Of a stretch of 7,476 nt of DNA, positions 6,561 through 7,476 are shown piece by piece; positions within the stretch are counted from its first letter, which is position 1; each line of letters starts with the position of its first letter. The DNA comes from Caldilinea sp. (GTDB taxonomy: Bacteria > Chloroflexota > Anaerolineae > Caldilineales > Caldilineaceae). The DNA lies in contig JAPLGY010000254.1 of assembly GCA_026389955.1 (NCBI GenBank), positions 1 to 7,476 of the forward strand, in the 5' to 3' direction. Under the pieces are notes generated by a model. That model was given only the letters and a program-made list of their open reading frames with translations. It was not told where the DNA came from and ran no database searches. The translations under genes and the position numbers were made by a program.

Positions 6561-6823
6561 TTAAGCAGGCCTTGTCTGTGGCCAGCCTCACTCAGTGAGA
6601 ACAGCGCAATTTCTTGTTCTCGGCGCCTGGATAACGGCGGCGTCCCCGAAGCAGACTACTGGGCCGCCCGTCTGTTGTAAAACTGGGTAGCTGTTGGTTG
6701 CTTGACTCCCCGGCCCATTCGCTGTCTGCGCTGCTCTCCTCTTTTCAGCTGCCGAGGAGTCTCTGAAGCCCGCTATGTCAGGTACTTTTCCGGTTCTCAG
6801 TCGTTTACGATTCAGTTGATGCG

Positions 6824-6852
6824 AGTATACTCGGCTGTCAGGCAGCTGTCAA
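6824..6852 (-). promoter_or_regulatory. Sigma-70-type promoter of the trp operon
   Basis: A perfect -35 TTGACA (6852-6847) and -10 TATACT (6829-6824, one mismatch to consensus) are separated by exactly 17 bp. The predicted start is near A6817, about 14 nt before the first Stem I pair. It begins only 17 nt after the stop codon of the panB-family gene. No operator-like palindrome overlaps it clearly, so control appears to be mainly by the T-box. Confidence 0.88.
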
Positions 6853-6869
6853 GCCGCGCTGGATGTTTT

Positions 6870-7476
6870 TTATGGATGTGTCTCCAGCCCGGCGAGAAAG
6901 CGGGCATATTCTTCGTCCTGGATTTCGATCAGCTGTCGGGGGGCTGGGTAGACGCCGCTGGCGACATCCTCTTTGAATTCGCGGAAGGCTGCGATGGATT
7001 CTTGGTGCAGGCGTTGGTATTCGCTTTTGAAATCTCGATAGACTTTGGCATGGCGGGGGATGTGTCCTTCGTTGTCCCCCAGAACATCTGTGGAGAAGAG
7101 GTATTGGGCGTCGCAGCCAGTGCCGCTTCCCAGTCCGATCAGCAAGATTTTGACGCGTCGGGAGATTTCAGCTGCAACTTTGTGGGGGACGATTTCGATT
7201 TCGACGCCGATGGCGCCGGCGTTCTGGTAGTCCAGGGTCCGTTGATAGACTTGCAGTGCCTCATCTGCTTTTTTGCCGACCGCTTTAAATCCACCGAACC
7301 AGGTGCTTTTGTAGGGGATGAAACCGACATGGCCGACCACGGGGATGCCTTCGTTGGCCAGCGCTTCGACGAACTGCAGGCTGGAGCCGCAGTAGACGGC
7401 GTCGGCGCCGAGGCGCAGAGCGTGGAAACCGCCTTTGATGGCTTCGGCCGGGCTGGTGTAGTCGCCGTAAATCAGA
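6870..7476 (-). CDS. PanB-family (ketopantoate hydroxymethyltransferase-like) protein, 3' part; start beyond window
   Basis: The frame is open from the right edge (first full codon at 7475) to TAA 6870-6872, giving 201 C-terminal residues. It aligns by eye with PanB, which transfers a hydroxymethyl group from methylene-tetrahydrofolate to 2-oxoisovalerate in pantothenate synthesis. Shared landmarks are IPVVGHVGFIP (about 44-54, PanB VPVCGHLGLTP), FGGFKAVGK (61-69), AGAIGVEIEIVP (86-97) with Glu94 matching the catalytic Glu181 of E. coli PanB, a glycine-rich GLGSGTGCDAQ in place of GIGAGxxxDGQ, GHIPRHAKVY and SGVYPAP at the end. However, where E. coli PanB has VKIEGG with Lys112 and Glu114 in the active site, this protein reads VYCGSS, so both appear lost. 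The tail is also longer than usual. It may be a paralogue with altered activity, so I give no symbol. It is on the same strand as the trp operon, with no terminator in between. Confidence 0.75.
   Translation of the reverse strand, partial: LIYGDYTSPAEAIKGGFHALRLGADAVYCGSSLQFVEALANEGIPVVGHVGFIPYKSTWFGGFKAVGKKADEALQVYQRTLDYQNAGAIGVEIEIVPHKVAAEISRRVKILLIGLGSGTGCDAQYLFSTDVLGDNEGHIPRHAKVYRDFKSEYQRLHQESIAAFREFKEDVASGVYPAPRQLIEIQDEEYARFLAGLETHP

Larger units (their letters stand above)
6500..6817 (-). promoter_or_regulatory. T-box riboswitch leader, tryptophan-specific
   Basis: This stretch without genes is a complete transcription-attenuating T-box leader for the trp operon. Reading the minus strand: the base of Stem I pairs GACT (6802-6799) with AGTC (6707-6704) and CCGG (6793-6790) with CCGG (6713-6710), around an asymmetric internal loop. 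The specifier loop has AAAAGTACC on its 5' side and GAATGG on its 3' side, giving the specifier UGG (6717-6715), the tryptophan codon. The distal arm has an AGAGA bulge followed by a CTCCTC/GAGGAG hairpin. Next come a Stem IIA/B pseudoknot (6636-6674) with the conserved CGTTAT after it, Stem III (GAGAACA/TGTTCTC, 6597-6621), an extra GC-rich hairpin (6565-6586), the T-box AGGGTGGCACCACGG (6558-6544) and the terminator. Uncharged tRNA-Trp should pair with UGG through its anticodon and with the TGGC bulge through its 3' end, stabilising the antiterminator and allowing transcription of trpE-S-G-D-C-F. Confidence 0.95.

Noticed and set aside
6478..6817. Leader peptide attenuator with Trp codons
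   Set aside because: There is no short ORF with its own RBS and clustered Trp codons. The T-box sequence, specifier loop and terminator explain the leader. An ATG at 6491 is out of frame with trpE and has no RBS.
1..7476. CRISPR array, transposon, prophage or defence system
   Set aside because: No regular spaced repeats, transposase motifs, terminal inverted repeats or phage-like genes. Apart from the leader, coding density is filled by recognised metabolic and translation genes.

Overview
The window carries a tryptophan-biosynthesis operon on the minus strand, between the end of a plus-strand selB gene (left edge) and the 3' part of a minus-strand panB-family gene (right edge). The DNA is GC-rich and densely packed. 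A Trp-specific T-box leader, a SelB with the usual C-terminal winged helices, and the split trpE/trpG, trpC/trpF arrangement suggest a bacterium from a T-box-using lineage outside the classical low-GC Firmicutes. Chloroflexota is my best guess, but it rests on overall character, not on a database match.

Layout from right to left, the direction of operon transcription: a divergent ketopantoate hydroxymethyltransferase (PanB) family gene (6870 to beyond 7476); a near-consensus sigma-70-type promoter (6824-6852); a leader of about 340 nt (6478-6817) that folds as a complete T-box riboswitch, with Stem I carrying a UGG (Trp) specifier, a Stem IIA/B pseudoknot, Stem III, a T-box/antiterminator and a competing intrinsic terminator; then trpE (4969-6477), trpS (3893-4954), trpG (3303-3896), trpD (2206-3234), trpC (1347-2189) and trpF (640-1287). 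The spacing is tight: 14 nt trpE-trpS, a 4-nt ATGA overlap trpS-trpG, 68 nt trpG-trpD with a small hairpin, 16 nt trpD-trpC and 59 nt trpC-trpF. The stop codon of trpF overlaps that of the convergent selB gene.

Together the enzymes take chorismate to anthranilate (TrpE+TrpG), phosphoribosylanthranilate (TrpD), its carboxyphenylamino-ribulose isomer (TrpF) and indole-3-glycerol phosphate (TrpC). The final tryptophan synthase genes trpA and trpB are not here. Their absence, and the insertion of tryptophanyl-tRNA synthetase (trpS) between trpE and trpG, are the most distinctive features. Uncharged tRNA-Trp sensed by the T-box should raise both tryptophan supply and tRNA-Trp charging.

I see no mobile element, CRISPR array, tRNA/rRNA gene or wholly unknown gene. 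The points most worth a second look are trpS inside the T-box operon, the fully readable T-box architecture, and a PanB-family protein that appears to lack two conserved active-site residues.
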